NCBI RefSeq assembly: GCF_009296025.1
Contig: NZ_CP045178.1
Location: 1,364,001-1,428,000, forward strand
From: Streptomyces tsukubensis
GTDB taxonomy: Bacteria > Actinomycetota > Actinomycetes > Streptomycetales > Streptomycetaceae
DNA length: 64,000 nucleotides
Reading direction: 5' to 3'
Shown here: piece by piece, positions 41,689 to 50,836 of the stretch
How positions within the stretch are numbered: position 1 is the first letter of the stretch
Layout of the letters: every line of letters begins with the position of its first letter
Notes under the pieces: model-generated
What the model saw: the letters and a program-made list of their open reading frames with translations, nothing else
Database searches by the model: none
What the model was told of the DNA's origin: nothing
Position numbers and translations under genes: made by a program

Positions 41689-43221
41689 TCAGTAACCGCG
41701 CCACCAGCGCACCAGGTGTGCCCACATCCGCCCGGGGGCATTGCGCACCGGTTCCCCGTCCGCCGTCGGAGGGCGCGACGGAAGCGGGGAGTTCCCCTCT
41801 GCCTGGCGTACGGGGCCGGCCGGCTCGGCACGGGCGACGGCGGGCCTCGGCTGTGGCACCGAGGACACCAGCCAGTCCTCCGTGGACGGCGGGTGAGGGG
41901 TGGCCCTCGGAGTCGCCACGACGTCCTGCGGGGGGCGGGGTTCGAACCGCACCGGCAGCTGTACCAGGTGGCGGGAGAGGATCGACCCGGTCCATTCGAG
42001 CGTGTCCGCCTCCACGGTGAGCCGCACATCGGGCAGCCGCATCAGCAGCGCGTCGACGCCCACGTCCGCGATGGCCCGGCCGATGTCCTGACCGGGGCAT
42101 TCGTGCGGGCCGCCACCGAAGGCGAGGTGGGCGCGGTTGCCCCGCATGTTGGCTTCGAGGTCGGGGCGGATCAGCGGGTCGGTGTTGGCGGCGGCGATAC
42201 CGAGGAGGAGGGCGTCCCCCGCCTTGATGTGTTGGCCGCCGAGTTCGCTGTCACTGACCGCGTAGCGTCCGAGCATCGCGGAGAACGGCGGTTCGTCCCA
42301 GAGTGTCTGCTCCACCGCCTCGGGGAGCGTCATCTGGCCCCCGCCGAACCGGGAGCGGAAGCGGGGGTCGGTGAAGACCATCCGCAGCACGTTGGCGATG
42401 AGGTTGGCGGTGGTCTCGTACGCGGCGATCAGAGTGACCCTGAGGTGCTCCGCGGCCTCCTTGTCGGTGAGCCCCGCCTCGTGCTCGATGAGCCAGGTGG
42501 TGAAGTCCTCGTCGGGTTCACGCTTCCGCCTGGCCACCAGCCGGTGCAGCGCGTCCATCACGTAGGCGTTGCTGGCGTTGGCCGTCTCCGTGCCCTTGAT
42601 CATGTCGCGGGCAGCCTCGACCATCCGGTCGTTGTACTCCTCCGGCATGCCGATGATGTGGGTCATCACCATCATCGGCAGGTGCTCGGCGAACTGGCTC
42701 ACCAGGTCGCCGCGGCCCTGCTCGCAGATCTTGTTGATCAGCTCGTTGCTCGACCGGTTGATGTAGCGGCGCAGCCCCCGGCTGTTGAGCCGTTTGAGGC
42801 TCTCGGTGATGGCAGCGCGCAGCCTGCTGTGCTGGGTGCCCTCGACGAAGGCGCACACCGGCTGCCAGGTGAAGATCGGGGCCAGCGGATGGTCCGGGCG
42901 TACGGTGCCGTCACGCAGCCCGCTCCACAGCCGGGAGTCCATGGAGAACTGCCCCGGGCTCCGGGTGACCTGGAGGTTCTCCGCGTGGCCGAGGACGAGC
43001 CAGGCGGGGACGTCGTCGTGGAGGAGTACGGGGGCGACCGCGCCGTGTTCCGCGCGCAGTGCCTCGTACAGGCCCCGCTGGTCGGCCTCGGCCTCGGGGC
43101 CGTGGAGCCTGCGCGGCCCTCCGCTCCCCTCGGTGGGTCCGTGGGCGGGGCACCCCGGGGGCGGGGTGGTCGTGCCGTCCGGGGAAGGGCGGCGGGGGAA
43201 ATCAGTCGTCACGATCGTCAC
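41689..43221 (-). CDS. rarE: Conservon cytochrome P450 (RarE-like)
   Basis: 510 residues. I-helix AAYETTANL, ExxR-type region and heme loop FGGGPHECPGQD mark a functional P450. The haem domain (about 45-410) is followed by a ~95-residue Pro/Ala-rich tail ending RMWAHLVRWWRGY, longer than typical actinobacterial P450s (about 400-420). It is the fifth gene of the rar conservon, 69 nt after rarD. In S. coelicolor the cvn9/rar operon affects aerial growth and antibiotic production; the substrate of this P450 is unknown. Confidence 0.92.
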   Translation of the reverse strand: MTIVTTDFPRRPSPDGTTTPPPGCPAHGPTEGSGGPRRLHGPEAEADQRGLYEALRAEHGAVAPVLLHDDVPAWLVLGHAENLQVTRSPGQFSMDSRLWSGLRDGTVRPDHPLAPIFTWQPVCAFVEGTQHSRLRAAITESLKRLNSRGLRRYINRSSNELINKICEQGRGDLVSQFAEHLPMMVMTHIIGMPEEYNDRMVEAARDMIKGTETANASNAYVMDALHRLVARRKREPDEDFTTWLIEHEAGLTDKEAAEHLRVTLIAAYETTANLIANVLRMVFTDPRFRSRFGGGQMTLPEAVEQTLWDEPPFSAMLGRYAVSDSELGGQHIKAGDALLLGIAAANTDPLIRPDLEANMRGNRAHLAFGGGPHECPGQDIGRAIADVGVDALLMRLPDVRLTVEADTLEWTGSILSRHLVQLPVRFEPRPPQDVVATPRATPHPPSTEDWLVSSVPQPRPAVARAEPAGPVRQAEGNSPLPSRPPTADGEPVRNAPGRMWAHLVRWWRGY

Positions 43222-43290
43222 TCCGGTCGGATCGGGCAGTGGGTCCCGGGCACACGGCCGGATGCTGGACGCCCCCGGCCGCGGCCCGGT

Positions 43291-43902
43291 TCAGGAGACG
43301 GGGGCCGTGGCGTGGAGGTAGCGCATCAGGGTCATGAGGACGTCCCTGCTGGAGTCGCGCTGCCTGGCGTCGCAGTTGACGATCGGTACGTACTCCGGCA
43401 GGTCGAGGGCGCCACGCAGCTCGTCCAGAGGGTGGTTCGGCGCCTCGGGGAAGGCGTTGACGGCCACCACGAACGGCACGCCCCGCTCCTCCAGCCGCCC
43501 GATCACGTCGAAGCTGACCTCCAGGCGGCGGGTGTCCACGAGGACGACACCTCCGAGGGCCCCTTCGAACAGCCCGTTCCACAGGAACCAGAAGCGCTCC
43601 TGCCCCGGGGTGCCGAACAGGTAGAGCACGATCTCGTCGGTGATGCTGATCCGGCCGAAGTCCATGGCGACGGTGGTCGCCGTCTTGGTCTCCGAGCCGT
43701 AGTTGTCGTCGACCCCGACCCCGGCCTGGGTCATGGTCTCCTCCGTGGTCAGCGGGCGGATCTCACTCACCGCGCCGACCATGGTGGTCTTGCCGACCCC
43801 GAAACCGCCCACGACCACGATCTTCACCGCGGCCGAGACCGTGTCGGGCAGAGCGTCCTCGCTGCGGGGTCCTGTGATCGTGTCAGAGCCGTTGAAGTCC
43901 AT
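43291..43902 (-). CDS. rarD: Conservon GTPase (RarD/CvnD)
   Basis: 203 residues. P-loop GGFGVGKTT (32-40), switch II LFGTPGQERFWFLW, and NAFPEAP where Ras-like proteins have NKxD, the usual variant in CvnD proteins. It binds and hydrolyses GTP and associates with the CvnABC membrane complex. The start overlaps rarC by 20 nt. Confidence 0.95.
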   Translation of the reverse strand: MDFNGSDTITGPRSEDALPDTVSAAVKIVVVGGFGVGKTTMVGAVSEIRPLTTEETMTQAGVGVDDNYGSETKTATTVAMDFGRISITDEIVLYLFGTPGQERFWFLWNGLFEGALGGVVLVDTRRLEVSFDVIGRLEERGVPFVVAVNAFPEAPNHPLDELRGALDLPEYVPIVNCDARQRDSSRDVLMTLMRYLHATAPVS

Positions 43903-44248
43903 GCATCACCGCTTCGAGGAGGGAGCGGTCGGCCGTGGAGGCGCGCCGCTTGTGGGCGCGGGCCTCCACCAGGCCGGCCGCAAGCAGATCGGTCAGCAGT
44001 ACGGTCACCACGCTGAAGGGCAACCGGAGATAGGCCGAGAGTTCGGCCACGGACAGGGGTTTACCGCACAGCCGCAGGACGACGGACAGCTCCGGTTTGA
44101 TGGTCGGTGGTGGCGCCGCGCGGGCCACGATCAGGGTGACCAGATCGAGTTCCGCGCGGTCGCCGCCGCCTCCGGTGAGGGCGTAGAGCCGTTCAGGATT
44201 GTCCGGGTCCTCGTCCTGGTCACGGCGCTGGCGCTGGGGCGGTGTCAT
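43883..44248 (-). CDS. rarC: Conservon DUF742 protein (RarC/CvnC)
   Basis: 121 residues. DUF742 with a winged-helix-like segment (LSVAELSAYLRLPFSVVTVL to AHKRRAS). PERLYALTGG near the N-terminus is typical. ATG overlaps the rarB stop (ATGA). A component of the membrane-bound Cvn complex. Confidence 0.93.
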   Translation of the reverse strand: MTPPQRQRRDQDEDPDNPERLYALTGGGGDRAELDLVTLIVARAAPPPTIKPELSVVLRLCGKPLSVAELSAYLRLPFSVVTVLLTDLLAAGLVEARAHKRRASTADRSLLEAVMHGLQRL

Positions 44249-44652
44249 ACGGGCTGGCCGCCGCGGCGGGGCGGACTGGTGAGATGGGCCCCGATCCGCA
44301 CGACGAGGTCCCGCATCCGGTTGCCGACCATGCCTGCCTCGGCGGTCATGTCCGTCAGTACGGCGAGGTAGGCGCCGGTGCCCGCGGCCATCAGGTAGAA
44401 GAACCCGCCGTCGATCTCGATGATGACCATCCGCATCGTGCCGTCGCTGTGCGGGATCTCCTGGCCCACCGCGGCGGCGAGGCTCTGTAGCCCGGCGCAG
44501 GCCGCCGAGAGTCGGTCGGCGGCGTCGGGGTCCCCGCCGTAGCGGGCGATGCGCAGCCCGTCCGCCGAGAGGACGACGATCTGCTGCACCCCCGGTACTC
44601 CGTCGGAGAGTTCCTTGAGCAGCCAGTCGAAATTGGCCCGCTGACGGATCAC
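44245..44652 (-). CDS. rarB: Conservon roadblock/LC7 protein (RarB/CvnB)
   Basis: 135 residues of the roadblock/LC7 (MglB-like) fold: NFDWLLKELSDGVPGVQQIV, VLSADGLRIARYGG, GYFYLMAAGTG-type strand. It probably acts as GTPase-activating partner of RarD. The ATG overlaps the rarA stop by 4 nt. Confidence 0.93.
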   Translation of the reverse strand: MIRQRANFDWLLKELSDGVPGVQQIVVLSADGLRIARYGGDPDAADRLSAACAGLQSLAAAVGQEIPHSDGTMRMVIIEIDGGFFYLMAAGTGAYLAVLTDMTAEAGMVGNRMRDLVVRIGAHLTSPPRRGGQPV

Positions 44653-46313
44653 GTGCGATCCCCTCCGTGGAAGTCGTCGTTGTCGTCCAGGTCGTGCGGG
44701 GCGGCCGCCCCTGGGGAATCACCGGACGGCTCCTTGCCGCTGGCCCCTTCGAGGAACGCCTCCAGCCACAGGCCGGGGAGCGGACCTGGGTCCTCCTCCT
44801 GGATCTCCTGGGATTCCTCTTGGATCTCCTTGAGTTCCGGGCCCGTACCCACCGGCCAGCCATTGGGTGTCGCGGGGCCCGCGCGGAAGATGGGGATCGG
44901 GTCCACCTCGTCGGCCGGCGGCTCGTAGCCGTGCGGTACGAGTTCGACCTCCGCGCGCCTGCGCCGCTGCGGCAAGCCTCCGGCGGTCCACTCGGTGACG
45001 ACAGGGACCTCGTCGTCCGGGATGGCGTCGCCGAACTCGTTCTTCCTCGGCGGTCCCGCCACCCTGCGCCCGGAGCGCTTCTTCTTGCGGGCCAGCTCCT
45101 CCATGAGGACGCCGTTCTCGTCGTACCTGGGTACGGCGGTGGCGCCGATGCCGTGCGCGAAGGCGGTGGCGGGCCTGTCGCTCATCATCGCGGTGGGCAC
45201 GACCAGTACGGCCCGCACCCCGCCGTACGCCGACTGGCGCAGGGCGATCTGCATGTCGAACATCCGGCAGAGCCGGCCGACGACGGCCATACCGAGGCGG
45301 GGGTGGTCGCCCATCTCGTCGAGGTCGCTGCCCTCGCGGGCCAGCAGCAGCATGCGCTCGGTCTGCTCCCGCGCGTCGTCGCTGAGGCTGACACCCGCGT
45401 CCTCGATCTCGATGGCGATACCGGTCTGCACCGCCACCGCGGTGACGTGCACCTTGGTGTTGGGCGGCGAGTAGCGGGTCGCGTTGTCCATCAGCTCGGC
45501 CGCGGCGTGGATGAGCGGTTCGACCGCCGTACCGTCGATGCCTAGCTCGGCGATCGAGTGCATCTCGATCCTCGGGTATTCGAGGATCCGTGACATGGCG
45601 CCGCGCAACACGCTGAAGAGCGGCACGGGTTCCGGCCACTGCCTGCCCGGCCTTCCGCCACCGAGTACGGCGAGGCTGTCCGCGAGACGGCCGATCAGCG
45701 CGGAGCCGTGGTCGATGCGCAGCAGGTCGTCGAAGACCTCGGGGTTGCGCCCGTGGTCATCCTCCATCTCCCGCAGCTCGACGGCCTGTTGGTGGGCGAT
45801 GGCCTGCACGCGCCTGGCGATGGAGACGAAGGTGCGCTGTGCGGAGTCGCGCGCGATCTCCTGCTGGTCGATCGCGCGCAGCAGGACCCGCAGCATGTGC
45901 CGCTGCGGCGTGGACAGGTCCTTGTACTCCTCCTGACGGTCCACGACCGCGCGGATGACGAGATGTACGGGTTCACCCTGGTGCAGCCGGTAGAGCGCGC
46001 TCGGCACGATCTCGTTGGCGAGCCGGTAGGTCTCGCTGTCGTACTCGGCGACGCGGCGCTCCAGGTCCGCGGTCTGCTCGGCGTGCCGGTCCCGCAGCAG
46101 TGTGTTGGCCCGGCCGCGCCTGACCGTCTCTGCGAAGACCGCGGTCACCACGATCGTCGCCACACCGCCGCACCAGACGACAGGTATGCGCGCCGGGTCC
46201 GCGACGGCGAACGCCGCAGCCGCGGTGGCTGCCACCATCAGCGCGGCGGGCAGCGACAGCACCCACGCGAGGGGTGTTTGCCGGCCACCGGGAGGCGATT
46301 GAACACTCACCAT
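44649..46313 (-). CDS. rarA: Conservon sensor kinase-like ATPase (RarA/CvnA)
   Basis: 554 residues. Two N-terminal membrane spans (about 14-62), a helical dimerisation region, then a HATPase_c domain (about 250-370) with the N-box ELMDNATRYSPPNTKV and G-box DEMGDHPRLGMAVVGRL. No phosphoacceptor His box is evident, as usual for CvnA (nitrate/nitrite-sensor-like). The C-terminal ~170 residues are acidic and low-complexity. ATG at 46313 has AGAGGG upstream; a GTG two codons on is also possible. It is the first gene of the rarABCDE operon. Confidence 0.93.
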   Translation of the reverse strand: MVSVQSPPGGRQTPLAWVLSLPAALMVAATAAAAFAVADPARIPVVWCGGVATIVVTAVFAETVRRGRANTLLRDRHAEQTADLERRVAEYDSETYRLANEIVPSALYRLHQGEPVHLVIRAVVDRQEEYKDLSTPQRHMLRVLLRAIDQQEIARDSAQRTFVSIARRVQAIAHQQAVELREMEDDHGRNPEVFDDLLRIDHGSALIGRLADSLAVLGGGRPGRQWPEPVPLFSVLRGAMSRILEYPRIEMHSIAELGIDGTAVEPLIHAAAELMDNATRYSPPNTKVHVTAVAVQTGIAIEIEDAGVSLSDDAREQTERMLLLAREGSDLDEMGDHPRLGMAVVGRLCRMFDMQIALRQSAYGGVRAVLVVPTAMMSDRPATAFAHGIGATAVPRYDENGVLMEELARKKKRSGRRVAGPPRKNEFGDAIPDDEVPVVTEWTAGGLPQRRRRAEVELVPHGYEPPADEVDPIPIFRAGPATPNGWPVGTGPELKEIQEESQEIQEEDPGPLPGLWLEAFLEGASGKEPSGDSPGAAAPHDLDDNDDFHGGDRT

Positions 46314-46774
46314 GTATGCCCTCTGAACAGTCAACTCGGGGAGATGGGACGCCCTGTGGATTCAGGCACGGACGCACGCAGGCGTCGCGGCTGCAACGCA
46401 GCTCGGCGCGTTTCGGGCGAGCCTAGTGCGATGGGATCGCCCCAGTGTCATATTCCCGAAGCGCCCCTCGAAGGGGTGGCGAAGGCCCTACACTCGCGCC
46501 TATTCCCACACCCCGTTTCTATTCGAACACGTGGTGTAAGCATGTACGAGTGTGCTTGATGAGACCTGTGTGACGACCCAAACCAGCCGGAATTGGCTTG
46601 ACTTCGCGTTCGCACATGAGCGAAGACACCTTGCCGACAAGGTGCGCCCATGCGCGGAGCTGCGCGGCCCACCGTCGGGGCGGGCCCCGCGGTTCGCGTT
46701 CACGACCGCCGTTCGAAATTCTTCACCCCCGTGCGCACGCCCGCGCGCCCCGTCCCGGTCCCCCGGACAGACGA
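46314..46774. other. Intergenic stretch upstream of the conservon
   Basis: About 460 bp of lower GC than its surroundings between 46440 and 46640. A reverse TAGGGC at 46490-46485 may be a -10 of rarA, giving a leader near 170 nt. AAGCA-N10-TGCTT at 46537-46556 and a forward TTGACT near 46598 are visible, without a gene to match. No ORF with coding character was found. Confidence 0.45.
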
Positions 46775-46805
46775 AAGCGCCGACCCGGAAATCGGATCGG
46801 CGCTT
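46775..46805 (-). terminator. Terminator of the helicase gene
   Basis: AAGCGCCGACCCG-GAAAT-CGGATCGGCGCTT, a 13-bp stem with one mismatch; the reverse strand continues TTCGTC. It lies 186 nt past the helicase stop. A second hairpin, GTGAGCGCC/GGCGCTCAC, lies between at 46818-46846. Confidence 0.75.
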
Positions 46806-46902
46806 CGTGGGCGGTGCGTGAGCGCCTCGTGGGGCGGGGCGCTCACGACAACGGTGAGCGTCCCCAGGGCCCGGCCCGCCGACGTGTACCCGGCTCGCCC
46901 CG

Positions 46903-46998
46903 CCGAGGGGCTGGAGCCTCGCCCCACCGAGGGGCTGGAGCCTCGCCCCACCGAGGGGCTGGAGCCTCGGCCCACCCAGGGGCTGCGGCCTCAGCCCA
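46903..46998. repeat. 24-bp tandem repeat across the helicase 3' end
   Basis: Four units of CCGAGGGGCTGGAGCCTCGC plus CCCA (46903, 46927, 46951, 46975); the first three are nearly identical. The unit nearest the gene contains the helicase stop codon, so the array seems to have grown outward from the gene end. Confidence 0.93.
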
Positions 46999-49792
46999 CC
47001 GAGGAGTAGGCCACGACCCCGCGCAGGACCGCGTCGACCGCTTTACGGGCGGTCCTGGCGACCGTGGAGCCTTCGCGCGGCGCGGCGGCGGAGATCTGCC
47101 CGAGCACGTCGATGAGCTGCTTGGTCCAGCGCACGAAGTCGCCAGCGGGCATGTCGGCCTCGCGCAGCACCTCGTCGAGCCCCTTGCCCGACGCCCAGGT
47201 GTACGCGGCCCAGGCGAAGCCCAGGTCGGGTTCGCGCTGGCCGACACCCTCGGTCTGACTGATCTTGAAGTCCTCCTCGACCGCGTCGAGCCGGCCCCAG
47301 ATACGGACCATCTCCGCGAGGGCGGACTTCGCCTTGCCCGAGGGCACCTTGGGGGCCATCGCGTCATCGCCGGAACGGGACTCGTAGACAAGCGCCGAGG
47401 CGCAGGCGGCGAGTTCGGCCGGGCTCAGCCCCTCCCAGATGCCCGCGCGCACGCACTCCGAGGCGAGCAGGTCCAGCTCGCCGTAGAGCCTGGCGAGCCT
47501 GCGCCCGTGCTCGGTGACCTCGTCACCACGCAGGTAGTCGAGTTCGGTCAGGAGCGCGACGATCCGGTCGAAGGTACGGGCGATGGTGTTGGTGCGGCCC
47601 TCGATGCGCCGCTCCAGCTGCTTGGTGTCCTTCAGCAGCCGGTGGTAGCGCTCGGCCCACCGCGCGTGGTCCTCACGGTCGGAGCAGCCGTGGCAGGGGT
47701 GGGCCCTGATCTCGGTGCGCAGCCGTGCGATCTCCCGGTCGTCGGCGGCTGCCGCGCGCTCCTTGCGGTGACGCTCGGGGACGATGTGCCCCGCCTTGGT
47801 GCGCAGCGCGGAGGCGAGGTCGCGGCGGGACTGGGGACTGCGGGCGTTGAACGACTTGGGCACCCGCATCCGGTCGAGCGCTTCCACGGGAACCGGGAAG
47901 TCCATCGCCGCCAGCCGCTTGACCTGCCGCTCCGCGGTGAGGACGAGCGGGCGGGGGCCGTCCGACGCCTCGAAGCCGCGGTGCCCGCCCGAGCGGCCCG
48001 CGGGGATCCCGGGGTCGAGCACCAGGGCGAGCCCCGCGAACTTGCCGGTGGGGACGTGGATGATGTCGCCGGGCTTCAGCTTCTCCAGGGCGCCGGCCGC
48101 GGCGGCCCTGCGCTGGGCCGCGCCCTGCTTGGCGAGGTCCGTCTCCCGGTCCTTCAGCTCCCTGCGCAGCCGCGAGTACTCCTCGAAGTCGCCCAGGTGA
48201 CAGGTCATCGACTCCTTGTAGCCCGCCAGCCCCTCCTCGCTCCGCTGCACCTCACGGGAGATGCCCACCACGGAGCGGTCGGCCTGGAACTGCGCGAAGG
48301 AGGTCTCCAGCAGTTCGCGCGAGCGGTGCCTGCCGAACTGCTGGACCAGATTGACCGCCATGTTGTACGACGGGCGGAAGCTGGAGCGCAGCGGATAGGT
48401 CCGGGTGCCCGCGAGTCCCGCCAGGTGATCGGGGTTCATGCCGCGCTGCCACAGCACCACCGCATGGCCCTCGACGTCGATACCGCGCCGCCCCGCCCTG
48501 CCGGTGAGCTGCGTGTACTCGCCGGGGGTGATGTCCGCGTGCTGTTCGCCGTTCCACTTGACGAGCTTCTCCAGCACGACCGACCTGGCCGGCATGTTGA
48601 TGCCGAGGGCCAGGGTCTCGGTGGCGAAGACGGCCTTCACCAGACCGTGCAGGAAGAGTTCCTCCACGACCTCCTTGAAGGTCGGGAGCATCCCCGCGTG
48701 GTGAGCCGCGATGCCGCGCTCCAGCCCTTCGAGCCACTCGTAGTAGCCGAGGACGTGCAGGTCCTCCCGGGGAATGGAGGCGGTCCGCTCCTCGACGATC
48801 TCGCGCACGGTGGCGCGGCCCTCCTCGTCGTTCAGCCGCAGCCCCGCGTAGAGGCACTGCTGCACCGCCGCCTCGCAGGCTGCGCGGCTGAAGATGAAGG
48901 TGATCGCGGGCAGCAGCCCGGCCGAGTCGAGCCGGTCGATGACCTCGGGACGGCCCGGCGTCCAGATCCTGGTGCGTTGTCTGCGGTCGCGCTCCCGGTC
49001 GGCCTCCCGGCCCCTGCGTTTGTCCCTGCCGTAGGTGGGTCTGCTGGACTCCATCCGCGCCATACGTGTCAGGTCGGGGTTGACCGCACGCTTACGGCCC
49101 GACCCCTCCTCGAACAGGTCGTACATCCGCCGGCCCGCCAGCACGTGCTGGAAGAGGGGGACGGGGCGGTGCTCGGAGACGATGACCTCGGTGTGCCCGC
49201 GCACGGTGTCGAGCCAGTCGCCGAACTCCTCGGCGTTGGAGACCGTGGCCGAGAGGGAGACCAGCGTCACGGAGTCCTGGAGGTGGATGATCACCTCTTC
49301 CCAGACGGCGCCGCGGAAACGGTCGGAGAGGTAGTGCACCTCGTCCATGACCACGTATCCGAGACCGACGAGCGCCTGCGAGCCCGCGTACAGCATGTTC
49401 CGCAGGACCTCGGTGGTCATCACGACCACGGGGGCGTCGGAGTTGACGCTGTTGTCGCCGGTCAGCAGCCCGACACGGTCCGCGCCGTACCGCTTGGCGA
49501 GGTCGGCGTACTTCTGGTTGGAGAGGGCCTTGATGGGCGTGGTGTAGAAACACTTCTTGCCCTGGGCGAGGGCGAGGTGGACGGCGAACTCGCCGACGAT
49601 CGTCTTGCCGGAGCCGGTGGGGGCGGCCACCAGCACGCCCTTGCCCGCCTCCAGCGCCTGGCAGGCCTCGATCTGGAAGGGGTCGAGGCCGAAGTCGTAC
49701 ATCTCGCGGAAGGCCGCGAGCGCGGTGGCCTGCTCGGCTGCCCGCTTGCGGGCTGCCGCGTACCGCTCGGCCGGAGAGAGATCCTCTGTCAT
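46991..49792 (-). CDS. helY: Ski2/HelY-like DEAD/DEAH RNA helicase
   Basis: 933 residues. Walker A APTGSGKT (57-64), DEVH (150-153), SAT (181-183), and C-terminal QLTGRAGRRGIDVEGHAV. A beta-rich/arch region and the DSHCT C-terminal domain (about 750-933) follow, as in Ski2/Mtr4. Predicted RNA unwinding in decay or processing. The start at 49792 was taken for MTEDLSPAERYAAAR; no ribosome-binding site precedes it, and TACTCT 10 nt before suggests a short leader. An ATG 8 codons upstream is in frame. Confidence 0.92.
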   Translation of the reverse strand: MTEDLSPAERYAAARKRAAEQATALAAFREMYDFGLDPFQIEACQALEAGKGVLVAAPTGSGKTIVGEFAVHLALAQGKKCFYTTPIKALSNQKYADLAKRYGADRVGLLTGDNSVNSDAPVVVMTTEVLRNMLYAGSQALVGLGYVVMDEVHYLSDRFRGAVWEEVIIHLQDSVTLVSLSATVSNAEEFGDWLDTVRGHTEVIVSEHRPVPLFQHVLAGRRMYDLFEEGSGRKRAVNPDLTRMARMESSRPTYGRDKRRGREADRERDRRQRTRIWTPGRPEVIDRLDSAGLLPAITFIFSRAACEAAVQQCLYAGLRLNDEEGRATVREIVEERTASIPREDLHVLGYYEWLEGLERGIAAHHAGMLPTFKEVVEELFLHGLVKAVFATETLALGINMPARSVVLEKLVKWNGEQHADITPGEYTQLTGRAGRRGIDVEGHAVVLWQRGMNPDHLAGLAGTRTYPLRSSFRPSYNMAVNLVQQFGRHRSRELLETSFAQFQADRSVVGISREVQRSEEGLAGYKESMTCHLGDFEEYSRLRRELKDRETDLAKQGAAQRRAAAAGALEKLKPGDIIHVPTGKFAGLALVLDPGIPAGRSGGHRGFEASDGPRPLVLTAERQVKRLAAMDFPVPVEALDRMRVPKSFNARSPQSRRDLASALRTKAGHIVPERHRKERAAAADDREIARLRTEIRAHPCHGCSDREDHARWAERYHRLLKDTKQLERRIEGRTNTIARTFDRIVALLTELDYLRGDEVTEHGRRLARLYGELDLLASECVRAGIWEGLSPAELAACASALVYESRSGDDAMAPKVPSGKAKSALAEMVRIWGRLDAVEEDFKISQTEGVGQREPDLGFAWAAYTWASGKGLDEVLREADMPAGDFVRWTKQLIDVLGQISAAAPREGSTVARTARKAVDAVLRGVVAYSSVG

Positions 49793-49903
49793 CGTGCGTT
49801 CGAGAGTACCGGCCACCGCTGACAGAGGACGATCATTAAACGGGATCGGTTGCCGGCAGCGCGGATCGTCCCCGGGTGCCGCACCCGTCGCCCAGGTCGA
49901 GGA

Positions 49904-50791
49904 TCAAGCCAGGAGCCGCACGGCCCCCGGCACACACCGAGCCGTCAGCGGCAACGGCCCCAGCGGCTCCCCGTCGGCGAACCCCGTGAGGCCGGGGGCG
50001 GTGAGCTCCACCTTCGCCGCGCGGTGGACGCTGACGACCGGGTGGCCGAGGTGGGTGCCGCGGTACACCTTCGGGAAGACCTTGAGCAGCGTCGTACGGC
50101 TGCACGGGCCGACCACCGTCACATCGAGCAGTCCGTCGTCGAGGCGCGCCCCGGCGCATATCCGCATACCGCCGCCGTACGAGGTTCCGTTGCCGACGGC
50201 CACCAGCGTCGCCTCGGTCTCCATCACGGGACCGTCGTCGAGGCGCAGCCGGTAGGGGACGGGCGCGAAGGCGGCGAGTTCGGCGAGGATCGCCAGGTCG
50301 TACTTGAAGCGGCCCACCGGCAGCCGCATCCGGTTGCCCCGGTCGTTCACCCGGGAGTCGAAGCCGGAGGCGAGCACGGTCCCGTACCACCGGTCCCCCA
50401 CGCGCCCGAGGTCGATCTCCCTCGCGCGCGCCGACGTCAGCGCCGCGACGGCGACCCTCGCGGCCGCCGAGGGATCGCGCACCGGCAGCCCCAGGGTTCT
50501 GCCGAAGTCGTTGCCGGTGCCGACCGCGACCACGCCGAGCGGGGTACTGGTGCCCGCGACGGCCCGGAGCGCGAGACCGGTGAGGCCGTCGCCGCCGACG
50601 GCTATGAGCGCTCCGGTCCCCTCCGCGACGGCCTTCTCGACCCTGCGTACCGCGTCGGCGGGGTCCTCACCGACGATCGTGCGGACGGAGAATCCGGCTT
50701 CCCTGAAGACGCGAGCGGCCGGCTGCGCCGCTCGGGCGCCCCGGCCGCGTCCCGCTGTGGGATTGACGAAGAGCGTGATCTCACTGGTCAC
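49904..50791 (-). CDS. Diacylglycerol kinase-type lipid kinase
   Basis: 295 residues. ITLFVNPTAGRGRG, GGDGLTGLALRAV (the family usually has GGDGT) and VGTGNDFGRTLGL define the DAGK_cat domain; a LuxD-like beta domain ends with TGFADGEPLG. It phosphorylates diacylglycerol or a related lipid at the inner membrane face. It lies 45 nt downstream of tatC on the same strand and is probably co-transcribed. Confidence 0.9.
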   Translation of the reverse strand: MTSEITLFVNPTAGRGRGARAAQPAARVFREAGFSVRTIVGEDPADAVRRVEKAVAEGTGALIAVGGDGLTGLALRAVAGTSTPLGVVAVGTGNDFGRTLGLPVRDPSAAARVAVAALTSARAREIDLGRVGDRWYGTVLASGFDSRVNDRGNRMRLPVGRFKYDLAILAELAAFAPVPYRLRLDDGPVMETEATLVAVGNGTSYGGGMRICAGARLDDGLLDVTVVGPCSRTTLLKVFPKVYRGTHLGHPVVSVHRAAKVELTAPGLTGFADGEPLGPLPLTARCVPGAVRLLA

Positions 50792-50836
50792 TGGAGTCTT
50801 CCCCCCGGCCGAAGTCCGGGGAGGGACTTTACAAGA

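Noticed and set aside
46598..49822. Forward open frame of 1074 codons over the helicase
   Set aside because: Antisense shadow; all helicase motifs are intact on the reverse strand.
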